Notes: generated by a model not told the origin, from the letters alone. A DNA stretch of 64,000 nucleotides from an uncultured Clostridia bacterium (GCA_934667105.1 CAKULG010000011.1:41303-105302), one strand, 5' to 3'. Positions 16,554 to 25,026 are shown, counted from the first letter of the stretch. Numbers and translations are program-made.

Positions 16554-18023
16554 CTATTCCCTGGTGGTAAACTGGGAGGGCGTTTTTCCGGTATATTGAT
16601 GAAACACCTTGGTGAAATAGCTGGAATCGTCGTAGCCGACGCAGGCGGCCACATCCCGCAGCAGCAAATCGGGCTTATCCCGCAGCAGCTTCATGGCGGC
16701 CTCCATCCGGCGGCGGGTAAGGAAGGCGTTGAAGGTGGTGTCGCTGTATTTGCGGAACAGGCGGCTCAGATAGGTTTGGGAAATGCCGATTTCGTCGCAC
16801 ACGCTTTGCATGCTCAGGGGGTGGGCGTAATTCTTTTCGATATATTCCACGGCGTATTCGTATAATTCCTGGGTGGATAGCTTTCGATCGCGGATGCTGC
16901 TGCTGTCAAACAGGAGGGTGTAAACGCCGGACATGAGATCGCCATAAGAGCCGGCGCAGCGAATCAGCTCGTTAAATTCCAGCAGCGTTTCCTCCAATTG
17001 ACCGCTTACAGGGTGATATACGGAGGCCGTTTGGTGAATGAGCTGGCGGCACATGTGCCAGACCTGGCGCTGGGGCGTTTGCTCCTGTTCCCAGGAAACC
17101 GCCAGAGAAATGAAATAATCCTTAATCAGCCGGTATTTTCCCGTGCTGATAAAATAGGCCAGCTGCTTTAGATCGGCCGCAGGCAGCCGCGGGCATTCTT
17201 CATCGGGCGAGCCGCCGATAAACTGGATGATCTGATGCTTGCCGATAACCGTTTTGCGATGCAGCAGCGCCAGCGCCCAATCGATAAAGGCGGGAAGGGC
17301 CTCGATTTCCCGGGCGACGGGGGTATAGACGGCCGTCCAGGTGGGCAGCGTGCCCTGCTTGGTCATATAAACGCTCAGGGAGCTCAGATATTCCTCCATG
17401 GGCCCGTCTGGGGCGATGAGAATACGTTCGTCGCCGTCCCTGCCGCGAAGGGCCTGGAAATATTCATTTTGGGGCAGCACGAGCGCCGTGGCTCCCAATC
17501 CCTTGGGCAAGGATAAATCCAGATTGCCCCAGCGGATGAGGGCGAAGCGAAAGCTTTTTCGCTGATAAAGCTGCGCCGCGTTTTCTTTTGAATAGGGCTG
17601 GCCGCAGGCGATGGCGGGCAAAAGCGCCGCCGCCAATTCGGAATTATTCGCGTCGATCTTTTTTTCCAGCGATTGCAAAATGGCCGTCATTTTGCTGATG
17701 CTGACGGGCTTGAGCAGATATTCGTCCACCCCCGCCTGAATGGCCCCTTGGGCGTATTCAAATTCGCCGTAGCCGCTGATGATAACGATATGAATGTTGG
17801 GCAGCAGCGCCCGGGCGGCCTGGGCCAGCTCGATGCCGTTCATGCCGTGCATGCTGATATCGGTGATAAGCAGATCCACGGCGTTTTGGCGCAGAAACTG
17901 TAACCCCTGTTCGCCGCTGGCGGCCGTTCCGGTAACCTGGAAATTTCTGGCGAACTGCTCGATAATGCTGCGCACAAAACGAAGGGCGGGCAGCTCGTCA
18001 TCCACAATCAAAACCCGGTACAT
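16554..18023 (-). CDS. Response regulator, YesN type (receiver + AraC HTH)
   Basis: A 489-aa regulator. The receiver domain spans about residues 1-120 with the phospho-acceptor Asp55 in LLITDIS. A middle region of about 250 residues follows. The C-terminal AraC-type two-HTH domain (about 385-485) contains IGISQTYLSRLFRKY and YFTKVFHQYTGKTPSQF. The ATG at 18023 fits GGAGGTG upstream; the open frame continues to 18119 without a site. The 22-bp-spaced direct repeats at 1168-1205 and 19936-19971 are plausible targets, which would make it the activator of the surrounding sugar genes. A kinase partner could be the gene at 1-984. Confidence 0.9.
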   Translation of the reverse strand: MYRVLIVDDELPALRFVRSIIEQFARNFQVTGTAASGEQGLQFLRQNAVDLLITDISMHGMNGIELAQAARALLPNIHIVIISGYGEFEYAQGAIQAGVDEYLLKPVSISKMTAILQSLEKKIDANNSELAAALLPAIACGQPYSKENAAQLYQRKSFRFALIRWGNLDLSLPKGLGATALVLPQNEYFQALRGRDGDERILIAPDGPMEEYLSSLSVYMTKQGTLPTWTAVYTPVAREIEALPAFIDWALALLHRKTVIGKHQIIQFIGGSPDEECPRLPAADLKQLAYFISTGKYRLIKDYFISLAVSWEQEQTPQRQVWHMCRQLIHQTASVYHPVSGQLEETLLEFNELIRCAGSYGDLMSGVYTLLFDSSSIRDRKLSTQELYEYAVEYIEKNYAHPLSMQSVCDEIGISQTYLSRLFRKYSDTTFNAFLTRRRMEAAMKLLRDKPDLLLRDVAACVGYDDSSYFTKVFHQYTGKTPSQFTTRE

Positions 18024-18247
18024 CCGCGGCACCTCCAGCCTGATGTTCCTTGCTGCGCGCGTTTCTAAATTCGCCAGACAGCGTTTCCAACGCCCTTGCC
18101 TGCGCTTCCGCGTTTTCAAGCCCCTTGGGTTACCGCTGGCAACCGTCTCATTTTAGAAACACACGTTTATTATCCCATGATTGCCAGGGCAACGCTTACA
18201 GCGTCCCGCTGACCCGGAAAACCACAAAAGTGATTTTCATAATCATA

Positions 18248-18256
18248 ATTATAGCA
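18248..18256 (-). promoter_or_regulatory. Extended -10 promoter of the response regulator gene
   Basis: On the minus strand the sequence reads TGC then TATAAT (positions 18256 to 18248). The -35 region is poor, as is common with extended -10 promoters. The resulting leader to the ATG at 18023 is about 220 nt. Confidence 0.5.
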
Positions 18257-18280
18257 CATCTGCAGAAAATGCGCAGCCCA

Positions 18281-18316
18281 TAACCGATTTTTCCAAATCG
18301 TTGTGCAGGATATTTA
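18281..18316 (+). promoter_or_regulatory. Candidate regulator site near the response regulator gene
   Basis: GTGCAGGATATTTA at 18303-18316 matches the repeats at 1168-1205 almost exactly. A weak second half-site ending TTTCC lies 22 bp upstream (18281-18294). A similar GTGTAAAATCTTT lies at 18354. The location suggests control of the beta-helix gene, autoregulation of the regulator, or both. Confidence 0.45.
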
Positions 18317-18495
18317 TATTCATGGAAAAACCGCACATTTTTCCATTTGGCAGTGTAAAATCTTTATGAACGCGAGCAAACGCAATCTGCAATAATTAGA
18401 AAAGCGCCCGGCCGCTGCGGCGGGCGAGAACGGCGGCAGGGACGCGGCGAAGCTGTTTCTGCATGATGACAGGCTGTATAGGAAGGTGAGAATGC

Positions 18496-19926
18496 TTGAA
18501 AAGGCTACTATGGCTGGCGCTGCTGCTATTGGCGCTGCCCCTGGCGGCGCAGGGAGAAACCTATTCCGTTTCCCCGGAGGGCATGCGCCTGACGGATGCG
18601 CTGATCCTTTGCGCAGACGGCGATGTAATAACGCTTTCGACCGGGACGTATACGCCGGAGCGCGAGGAATTTCCCCTGACGATTACAAAGACGGTGACGC
18701 TGCGCCCTGCGGAGGGGGCCGAGCCCGTGATCGACGCGCCGCCCTTTCAGGCGGCGTTTCGGGTGGAGGCGGACGGCGTGCGGCTGGAGGGGCTGGAAAT
18801 TCGCTTTCGCCGCACGGGAATTTATGCCCTGGGAAACGATATGACGCTGGAAAATTGCCGGATCGCCCTGGCGGATCCGGCCTGGCGCACTTCCTCCTGC
18901 GGCGTTTGGTGCGGCGGTATCTACCGGATGACTGTTCGAGACTGCGCCTTTACCGGCTGCGGCATTTCCCTGGCCGGGCCGCCGCTATCCGAAAGCAGCA
19001 AGGGAAAGCCCGTGCTGACGGGGCTGTTTGAGGTGGGGGAGGATATTCAATATTTCACCTCTCATGTCATCGAGAATTGCACGGTGAACGAAAGGCCGCT
19101 GTTCTACGCCGTTTCCCAGCCCCGGGTGGAAGCGCCCGAAAACGCGGGGGAGATTATCTGCTGCGATTGCGACGAGGTGATTATCCGCAACGCGGATGTT
19201 TCCGATTGCTCTATGGGCATGGTGCTGGCCTATAACCGGTCTATCGCCCTGGAAAACTGCCGGGCGGATCGCTGCGGCGTATTCGGCATTTATGTGGCGA
19301 AATGCCAGGGCGGCGTGCTGCGGGGCTGCTCCGCCGCGGAAACGAATCACGGCCTGGATATCCGGGCTAGCAGGCATATCGTGCTGGAGCAGTGCAGCGC
19401 GGAGAATTGCGACCAGGGCCTGTTCTTTTCCATGATGCGGGATAGCGCCATGGTGGATTGCGTTGTTTCCGGCACGGGCCAAGGCTATTTTATGGCTGCG
19501 GGCAGCGGCAACACGCTGCTGCGCTGCGCGGCGGTGGACTGCGAAAACGGCTTTAACCTGCAAAAGGAAGGGCATGTGCTGATGACCGGCTGTACGGCCC
19601 AGGGCTGCACCGTGTGCGGCGTGCGGCTGGACGCTACGCCCACCGCCTTTATAGGGAACACCCTGCGGGATAACTGGGTGGCCGTGATGGCCTACGGAGG
19701 AGTTTCCTTTGATGTGGCGGACAACCTGTTCGCCGGCAGCCGCTGCTGCGCCCTGTATTTGCGGGAGCTCGGCTTCAGCCGCTTCAGCGGCAACGTTTTT
19801 TCCGCCAGCGAAAAAACCGGCGTGGAGGCCGTGGGCACGCTGGGGGGAAGCGTCTGGCTGAATAACGCGCTGGATCTGCCTATGGATCTTTCTCAAGCCA
19901 CGGATGCTTTCGGCCTGGTTCGTTGA
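18496..19926 (+). CDS. Secreted right-handed parallel beta-helix protein (NosD-like), Cys-rich
   Basis: A 476-aa secreted protein with a TTG start at 18496 after AAGGTGAG. The signal peptide is LKRLLWLALLLLALPLAAQG. The mature part is a ladder of short repeats (GVRLEGLEIRF, NDMTLENCRI, RSIALENCRA, RHIVLEQCSA, NTLLRCAAVDC), typical of PbH1/NosD beta-helices of the pectate-lyase-like fold. It has roughly 30 cysteines, many in the same position of successive coils (ENC, EQC, VDC, TGC), which suggests a stacked Cys ladder or metal binding. No lyase catalytic residues are evident. It may bind or process a polysaccharide; its function is unknown. Confidence 0.75.
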   Translation: MKRLLWLALLLLALPLAAQGETYSVSPEGMRLTDALILCADGDVITLSTGTYTPEREEFPLTITKTVTLRPAEGAEPVIDAPPFQAAFRVEADGVRLEGLEIRFRRTGIYALGNDMTLENCRIALADPAWRTSSCGVWCGGIYRMTVRDCAFTGCGISLAGPPLSESSKGKPVLTGLFEVGEDIQYFTSHVIENCTVNERPLFYAVSQPRVEAPENAGEIICCDCDEVIIRNADVSDCSMGMVLAYNRSIALENCRADRCGVFGIYVAKCQGGVLRGCSAAETNHGLDIRASRHIVLEQCSAENCDQGLFFSMMRDSAMVDCVVSGTGQGYFMAAGSGNTLLRCAAVDCENGFNLQKEGHVLMTGCTAQGCTVCGVRLDATPTAFIGNTLRDNWVAVMAYGGVSFDVADNLFAGSRCCALYLRELGFSRFSGNVFSASEKTGVEAVGTLGGSVWLNNALDLPMDLSQATDAFGLVR

Positions 19927-19935
19927 GCCTTTCCG

Positions 19936-20001
19936 GTTTTGGATTTTCCCATTTCAAGTGTAAAAATATCCTGCTGACGCTGGCGGAAAATCTGGTATGA
20001 T
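19936..20001 (+). promoter_or_regulatory. Paired regulator half-sites and -35/-10 of the second CBM9-like gene
   Basis: Half-sites GTTTTGGATTTTCC (19936-19949) and GTGTAAAAATATCC (19958-19971) have the same 22-bp period as the perfect repeats at 1168-1205 and match them at 10 and 8 of 14 positions. Two bp further on comes -35 CTGACG (19974-19979), then a 16-bp spacer and -10 TATGAT (19996-20001). Binding next to a weak -35 is the usual layout for an activator. Confidence 0.6.
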
Positions 20002-20059
20002 GATACTGTCGGAAGCCCCTCGTGAAGGAACTTTTTATGGATGAAAGGAGTAACCCCCT

Positions 20060-20845
20060 ATGAAGAAAATGATTCGGTTCATCGTCTGCTTAACGGCCGC
20101 GCTGCTGCTGGCGCTGCCCGTTATGGCCGAGGACGCGGCCCGGCCCAGTATCGTTGCCCATAAGGCGCAGAACGTAGTGATCGACGGCTCTCTGGAGGAG
20201 TGGAACCTGGATTCCCCCGCCGTGGTGGAAACCGCCGAGCAGGTGATCCGCGATTTGGTTTTCTGGCAGGGCCCCAATGATTGCTCCGCCAAGTTTTATC
20301 TTTCCTGGGATGAAGAAAACCTTTATATGGCCGCGGATGTGACGGAGGATACCCCCCTGGGCGCCATTGAAATGCTGCCCATCGACGGCGAAGACAATCT
20401 GAAGCTGTACATTTCCACCGATCCCACGGCGGATCCCCAGCGGCAGGAATACGCCACCAACGATTTCCTGGTGTATTTCATCATGGACGAGGGCTATTGG
20501 GATACGGCGGTGGATCGCACCATGGTGCCCAAGGACGCCCGTCAGCGCTATGTGAGCATCGGACTGGACGGCGGCGAGAGCGCGCTGGAGGGCTACGAAT
20601 GCGCGGTGCAGCTTACGGCCACCGGCTTCACCTGGGAAGCCGTTATTCCCTGGAGCTGCTTCTCCAATAAGAAGATCGCCGTTTACACCCCCGCCGTGGG
20701 CGACGTTCTCAGCTGCAACTTCGCCATTACCGACATCAGCTATCCCTGCCCCGGAACGGAGTATATTCCGCAGATGGCCTGGTGCGGCACGCAGGATATC
20801 AACGTCAACCCCAGCCTCTGGGGCTCCGTGACCCTGGCGGACTGA
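20060..20845 (+). CDS. Secreted CBM9-like carbohydrate-binding protein, second copy
   Basis: A 261-aa paralog of the protein at 1342-2154. The signal peptide runs to about residue 23 (cleavage near VMAED). The shared landmarks are NVVIDGSLEEWN, LSWDEENLYMAADVTEDTPL, YISTDPTADPQR and PSLWGSVTLAD. ATG 20060 follows AAAGGAG at 20043-20049. It has its own promoter with regulator-type half-sites and a strong terminator, so it is monocistronic. No catalytic motif is seen. The two copies are probably co-regulated glycan-binding proteins with different ligands or timing. Confidence 0.7.
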   Translation: MKKMIRFIVCLTAALLLALPVMAEDAARPSIVAHKAQNVVIDGSLEEWNLDSPAVVETAEQVIRDLVFWQGPNDCSAKFYLSWDEENLYMAADVTEDTPLGAIEMLPIDGEDNLKLYISTDPTADPQRQEYATNDFLVYFIMDEGYWDTAVDRTMVPKDARQRYVSIGLDGGESALEGYECAVQLTATGFTWEAVIPWSCFSNKKIAVYTPAVGDVLSCNFAITDISYPCPGTEYIPQMAWCGTQDINVNPSLWGSVTLAD

Positions 20846-20923
20846 GCGAAAATTTCGTCCGCTTCTCCGCCTCCCTATGGGGCGGCGCTTACCAAAATAA
20901 TTTTTCCCCGCCTGGAACTTGCC

Positions 20924-20965
20924 GTACAGGGGCGCAGCATCCTGCGCCCCTGTACGCTGTTTTTC
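20924..20965 (+). terminator. Rho-independent terminator of the second CBM9-like gene
   Basis: A perfect 14-bp stem (20924-20937 with 20942-20955) with loop CATC is followed by GCTGTTTTT. Confidence 0.88.
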
Positions 20966-21312
20966 ACAGGGCCTTCACCTTTTTTCTTCGCCGCTGGCGG
21001 CGGAGGCTTTCGCCTTTCCGCCAAGAAAGCTGCAAGGCTTTGGGCAAAAGCGGTTGATTTTTCTTGCGTCCCCGCCCGCAAAAAAGGACGCGGCGTTCCC
21101 TGAAAATACCGCGCCTTCGTTAAAAAAAACAGGTTTTTCAAGGCCGTTTTCCCTCGGCTATCCGCGCGCCTTTCAAGGCGTATCCCCGGCGATTTTTCCG
21201 GCCAGCGCTCCCGACCTGGAAAAATCGGCACCGGCCGCGGCAGTTTGAAAATTTCATAGTTTCTTACAGATTTGTTCATTTTATTCCTAAAATATGTGCT
21301 TAACAATCCAAA

Positions 21313-21339
21313 TTGCGAACGAATATGATATGCTAAGAT
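21313..21339 (+). promoter_or_regulatory. Promoter of the third GH3 gene
   Basis: TTGCGA at 21313-21318 and TGC-TAAGAT at 21331-21339 (15-bp spacer, extended -10). An overlapping TATGAT at 21324 is an alternative -10. The start site would be near 21346, giving a leader of about 85 nt. Confidence 0.5.
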
Positions 21340-21347
21340 AACAGTGC

Positions 21348-21409
21348 GTGATGATTATTCCTGCTTGAGGAATATCACTTTGACGGCCCGACTTCGTGAG
21401 CGGGCCGTC
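21348..21409 (+). promoter_or_regulatory. Two hairpins in the mRNA leader of the third GH3 gene
   Basis: The first is an imperfect stem GTGAT..ATTCC / GGAATATCAC (21348-21378). The second is a perfect 9-bp stem GACGGCCCG/CGGGCCGTC (21382-21409) ending 11 bp before the AAGGAAAGGAG ribosome site. Such 5' hairpins often stabilise abundant mRNAs. There is no T-run, so it is not a terminator. Confidence 0.4.
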
Positions 21410-21432
21410 CAACAAGGAAAGGAGCAAGCCCT

Positions 21433-23799
21433 ATGAAGAAACTGTCTTTGTTCCTGGCGATCCTGATGATGCTTTCGGTGATCGCGCCTTCCTTCGCCGA
21501 GGAAGCCGCCGCCCCCACCGAAACGGAGCTGCTGGCGCAGGCCTGCGATTTCGCCGTCATCGAAGCGGATGAAGCTACCGGCCAGCATCGGCTTTCCTAC
21601 ATCGAAGGCCAGACCGCGATTCTGGAAGCGGACGGCCTGAAATTCAAGGATCTGAACAAGAACGGCAAGCTGGACGCTTACGAGGATTGGCGGCTGACCG
21701 CCGACGAGCGCATCGCCGACCTGCTCTCCCAGATGACCGAAGAGGAAATGATCGGCGGCCTGCTGTGTATCAACGCCGCGTTGGACCAAGCGCGCTATGT
21801 CATCGATGAATTTAAGATGACCTGCCTGCTGTTCAACCTGAACGGTACGCCCATCACCGTTACCAACACCCTGAACAACCTTCAGGCGAAGGCGGAATCC
21901 ATGCGCCTGGGCATCCCGATGATCTTCACCTCCGACCGTGAGTACAACTCCTTCGGCGGCTACATCGACAAGGCCCATATCGCCTTCGGCACCGCCAATG
22001 ATCCCGAACTGGCCTATCAGCTGGCTTACTATTACGGCCAGGCCATGCAGGCCGTGGGCGTGCACGTCACCTTTGAGCCCTACGCCAACGAAATCGGCGC
22101 GCAGTACGGCGAGAACCCCGAGCACATCGCCGCTATCGTCGCCCAGGAAGTGAAGGGCCTGGAGGATTCCGGCTTCGCCTCCTGCGTTAAGCACTGGATC
22201 GGCCGCGGCGGCGACAGCAACTTTGGCAACGCCCGCTCTGTGGCCCAGAATTTCGACAACTGGATGGTGGGCTGGAAGGCCGCGCTGGGCGCTGGCGCCG
22301 AATGGGTGATGACCAACTGCGGCGGCGCCGGTATCACCAACACGGTGGACGTGAAGTTCGACTCCGTCACCATGAATTATCTGCGCGAGACGCTGGGCTT
22401 TGACGGCGTGGTCGTGTCCGACTGGTGGCCCTTCTCCAGCGTCGAAGCCAAGACCGGCGTTACCCCCGAGGGCGTTAACATCAGCGAAACCTCCTATGCC
22501 TGGCGCTTCAACCGCGCGCTGGAGCTGGGCACCGATATGTTCGGTACCCCCAATGTGGATCATGGCGACGAGGCCCATTGGAACGAAAACAAGATGACCC
22601 ATCACCCCGACGTGCTGGTCGCCGCCCTGAAGGATGGCACCATCAGCCGCGAGTATGTTGAGCGGGCCCTCGCCCGGATCTACAAGTTCTCCATGAAGAA
22701 GGATATCTTCGAGGATCCTTATCGGGATGTGAACGCCGCGCTGGCGCTGTGCGCTTCCCCCGAATGGGCCGCGAACCCCACGGCAATCCATACCAATGAA
22801 GACCTGCGCGCCGCGCGCAACGCCTACGAGGTGGAGCTGGCTGAAAAGCTGCAGGCCAAGTCCGCCGTGCTGATGAAGAATGAAAAGGGCGTGCTGCCGC
22901 TGGCCAAGGGCACGAAGGTCTATATTGAATCCTCCTCCAGCGATACCCTGGAGCACTACAAGCAGTACATCGCCAACTATGGCGAGTTGGTGGACAGCAT
23001 CGAGGCCGCCGACGTGGTGATCGGTTACTACAGCACCATTAACGACGCGGGCGAAGTGATGATCGAGGATGCGCAGGACGCGGGCAAGCCCATCGTTCTG
23101 ACCCTCACCAGCAAGGCCACCGAATTTGCCCTGGTGAACGGCGACGCCGTGATCTACATGCCCTTCAGCCAGCAGCCCGACCACGGCAGCGGCGAAGCGG
23201 GCTTCATCTACGGCACCGAGCCCTGGGTGTACGCCGATCTGCTCTTCGGCGTTCGTGAGCCCGAAGGCATCATCCAGAAGGAACAGGCCCGCAACACCAC
23301 CGAGGATGAGCTGCAGTGGAAGGATCTGGCGGGCGATCAGGGCGCTTCTCCCTATGTGCGCCTGATTGTGCAGGCCCTGATGATGGCGGATAAGGAAAAC
23401 CACGCTTCTCCCAACAACTACGGCGATCCCCTGGTGATCTATAACTACAGCATGCGCTATGGCCAGCAGGGCGATTTCGCGTACAGCTGCCTGATTCTGC
23501 CCCAGATCGTTGTTGAGGAAGAGGGCACCAACAGCTGGGGCAGCGCCACCACCCTGATCACGGCCAAGAACCACGCCAAGGCCGGCCAGCCCTTCAGCGT
23601 CTATTGCCTGCTGAACAACAATGGCGGCGACGACCTGACCACCGTCCAGGTGAAGGCCAACGGCGAGCTGGTTGCCGAAAAGCTCTACACCGTTGAGGGC
23701 GATTCCTGGCGCGTTGTGGAAGTGGAAGTCACGCTGGAGGCCGGCGAATATGAAATCGAAGTCGGCGGCCTGACGGGCACTGTCACTGTGGCGGAATAA
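21433..23799 (+). CDS. Secreted glycoside hydrolase family 3, third copy with C-terminal Ig-like domain
   Basis: A 788-aa secreted GH3 protein. The signal peptide ends near SFAEE. The loop motif DLNKNGKLDAYEDWR sits at about residues 72-86, then the barrel with VKHWIGRGGDSNF and the nucleophile Asp330 in VVVSDWW. It diverges from the other two copies in the C-terminal sandwich. It carries an extra last domain (about residues 700-788, LLNNNGGDDLTTVQVKANGE to the end) that looks like a CARDB/Ig-like module. It has its own promoter, leader hairpins and terminator. Codon choice looks more uniform than in its neighbours, which may reflect high expression. Confidence 0.9.
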   Translation: MKKLSLFLAILMMLSVIAPSFAEEAAAPTETELLAQACDFAVIEADEATGQHRLSYIEGQTAILEADGLKFKDLNKNGKLDAYEDWRLTADERIADLLSQMTEEEMIGGLLCINAALDQARYVIDEFKMTCLLFNLNGTPITVTNTLNNLQAKAESMRLGIPMIFTSDREYNSFGGYIDKAHIAFGTANDPELAYQLAYYYGQAMQAVGVHVTFEPYANEIGAQYGENPEHIAAIVAQEVKGLEDSGFASCVKHWIGRGGDSNFGNARSVAQNFDNWMVGWKAALGAGAEWVMTNCGGAGITNTVDVKFDSVTMNYLRETLGFDGVVVSDWWPFSSVEAKTGVTPEGVNISETSYAWRFNRALELGTDMFGTPNVDHGDEAHWNENKMTHHPDVLVAALKDGTISREYVERALARIYKFSMKKDIFEDPYRDVNAALALCASPEWAANPTAIHTNEDLRAARNAYEVELAEKLQAKSAVLMKNEKGVLPLAKGTKVYIESSSSDTLEHYKQYIANYGELVDSIEAADVVIGYYSTINDAGEVMIEDAQDAGKPIVLTLTSKATEFALVNGDAVIYMPFSQQPDHGSGEAGFIYGTEPWVYADLLFGVREPEGIIQKEQARNTTEDELQWKDLAGDQGASPYVRLIVQALMMADKENHASPNNYGDPLVIYNYSMRYGQQGDFAYSCLILPQIVVEEEGTNSWGSATTLITAKNHAKAGQPFSVYCLLNNNGGDDLTTVQVKANGELVAEKLYTVEGDSWRVVEVEVTLEAGEYEIEVGGLTGTVTVAE

Positions 23800-23827
23800 C
23801 CCCTGCCGCAAAAAGTAAAAGAATTCA

Positions 23828-23870
23828 GGAGGGCCGCCTTGCCGGAAACGGAGAGGCGGCCCTCTCCTTT
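23828..23870 (+). terminator. Rho-independent terminator of the third GH3 gene
   Basis: AGGAGGGCCGCCT pairs with AGGCGGCCCTCT (23828-23863 overall), followed by CTCCTTTGCTTT. The stem is strong and the T-tract moderate. Confidence 0.75.
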
Positions 23871-23880
23871 GCTTTCGCCC

Positions 23881-23909
23881 TTGACAGGCGCGCTTTAACG
23901 TGATACCAT
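23881..23909 (+). promoter_or_regulatory. SigA-type promoter of the HAD phosphatase gene
   Basis: A perfect -35 TTGACA (23881-23886), a 17-bp spacer and -10 TACCAT (23904-23909) preceded by TGA. The -10 overlaps the ATG at 23908, so that ATG cannot be the start codon. Confidence 0.8.
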
Positions 23910-23946
23910 GCCTTCAGAAAATACGCTGCGCAAGGGGAAGAGAAGC

Positions 23947-24609
23947 ATGCGAACGCTGGCGCTTTTTGATTTTGACGGAACCATGGCCCCGGGGGACAGC
24001 ATTGTGACCTATCTGCGGATAGCGCGGCGGCTGGGGGCGCTTTCCAAGAAGGAATACGCGCGGATCGGCCGGTGCGCGCTGAAATGGCTGCGGGGCGGAA
24101 TGAGCGATCAGGCCTTTAAGCAGCGGGCGCTGCTCTTCCGGATGACGCTGCCTTATCCCCGCCGGGAGGCGCTGGATCAGTGCTTCGCCCAGGATGTGCT
24201 GCTGCCTATGGTGTATCCCGCCGCCCGGGCATGCCTGGAAAAGCGCCGGGCAGAGGGCTGCCTGACGCTGCTGGTTTCCGCTTCCACGGAGAATTATATG
24301 CGCTATGTGGCCTGGGGGCTGGGCTTCGACGGCCTGCTGTGCACCCCGGTTTCCTCTTCGGGCGAGGTGGGAACCAATTGTAAGGGCGAGGAAAAATGCC
24401 GCCGTGTGAAGGCTTACCTGGCGGAGCAGGGGGTGGAAGCGGATTTCGCCGCCTCCTATGCCTATGGCAATGGCAAAAGCGACGCGCCTATGCTGGCCAT
24501 GTGCGGACGTCCCGTGCTGGTAAACGCCCGTTTCAGCTTGAAGCGGCGCTTTCCCCATGCGCCCCGGGAACGCTGGACGAAAAAAACACGCCGCCCGCCG
24601 GAAAAGTAA
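23947..24609 (+). CDS. HAD-IB family hydrolase (SerB-like phosphatase)
   Basis: A 220-aa cytoplasmic phosphatase of HAD subfamily IB. Motif I is LFDFDGT (nucleophile Asp8, acid/base Asp10), motif II LLVSAST, a Lys in CKGEEKC for motif III, and motif IV YGNGKSDAPML. Members dephosphorylate phosphoserine and similar small phosphomonoesters; the substrate is not known here. ATG 23947 follows AGGGGAA; an upstream ATG at 23908 is excluded by the promoter. The tail is basic (KRRFPHAPRERWTKKTRRPP) and longer than usual. Confidence 0.82.
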   Translation: MRTLALFDFDGTMAPGDSIVTYLRIARRLGALSKKEYARIGRCALKWLRGGMSDQAFKQRALLFRMTLPYPRREALDQCFAQDVLLPMVYPAARACLEKRRAEGCLTLLVSASTENYMRYVAWGLGFDGLLCTPVSSSGEVGTNCKGEEKCRRVKAYLAEQGVEADFAASYAYGNGKSDAPMLAMCGRPVLVNARFSLKRRFPHAPRERWTKKTRRPPEK

Positions 24610-25026
24610 CTTCTCTTTTTGCGGGCGGAAAAGCGCGCGATTTTAGGCTTTAAATGACGGGACGTTTGTTTTGATTTTGTCAGCGGAGCAATAAGCTGAT
24701 TTCTTGATTTTCATTTTTCCCATGCCGCTTTCTTGGAAAAGGTGCGGGGGAAACCATTCTGGTGAGCGCCGCCCTTTTGGCGGCTGAGGACGAGCAATTT
24801 TTAAATTGCCGCCCGAAACCCGCGGCCCGCTTCAGCGAGGACGCGGGGCGATGGCTTACAAAGAATGGTTTCTCTCATGTTTTTTTCCGCCCGCCGAATA
24901 AACTTTGTCAGCAGAGAAGCAAGCTGATTTCTTAATTTTCTTCTTTTCCCCATGCCGCTTTCTTGGAAGGGGGTGCGGGGGAAACCATTCTTTGGCGTGC
25001 AAAGAATGGTTTCCCCCGCAATTTTT
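24610..25026. other. Convergent gap filled by two tandem repeat elements
   Basis: This 417-bp gap between converging genes is mostly two copies of the intergenic element described below (24676-24887 and 24904-25027). I see no coding potential. Confidence 0.6.
24676..24887 (+). repeat. Intergenic repeat element, copy B1, hairpin loop enlarged
   Basis: The box runs from TTTGTCAGCGGAG through AAGCTGATTTCTT to CCGCTTTCTTGG. The left hairpin arm GGGGGAAACCATTCT follows, then about 95 nt of unrelated sequence, and then the right arm CAAAGAATGGTTTCTC. The enlarged loop contains a 27-nt segment (24822-24848) whose reverse complement recurs at 55613-55639 with two mismatches. The copy is a direct repeat of the next one, with about 228-bp spacing. 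Confidence 0.7.

Larger units (their letters stand above)
18024..18495. other. Divergent intergenic region between regulator and beta-helix gene
   Basis: This 472-bp gap contains a minus-strand extended -10 promoter (18248-18256), a regulator-type repeat (18303-18316), and the motif GTGTAAAAT at 18354-18361. A GC-rich imperfect hairpin near 18405-18430 lies ahead of the plus gene. The regulator mRNA would have a leader of about 220 nt in which I recognise no riboswitch. Confidence 0.5.
20846..21432 (+). other. Hairpin-rich intergenic region before the third GH3 gene
   Basis: This 587-bp gap starts with a strong terminator (20924-20965). It then has three separate inverted repeats at 21066-21091, 21113-21144 and 21190-21227, the promoter at 21313-21339, and a leader with two hairpins. 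No ORF with a ribosome site is seen. The three middle hairpins are not explained by the flanking genes. Confidence 0.5.

Noticed and set aside
21341..21432. Riboswitch in the leader of the third GH3 gene
   Set aside because: The two hairpins do not match any riboswitch core I know, and no terminator or RBS-masking helix is evident.
23908..23946. Upstream ATG for the HAD phosphatase
   Set aside because: It overlaps the -10 of a perfect 17-bp-spaced promoter; the ATG at 23947 has a ribosome site.
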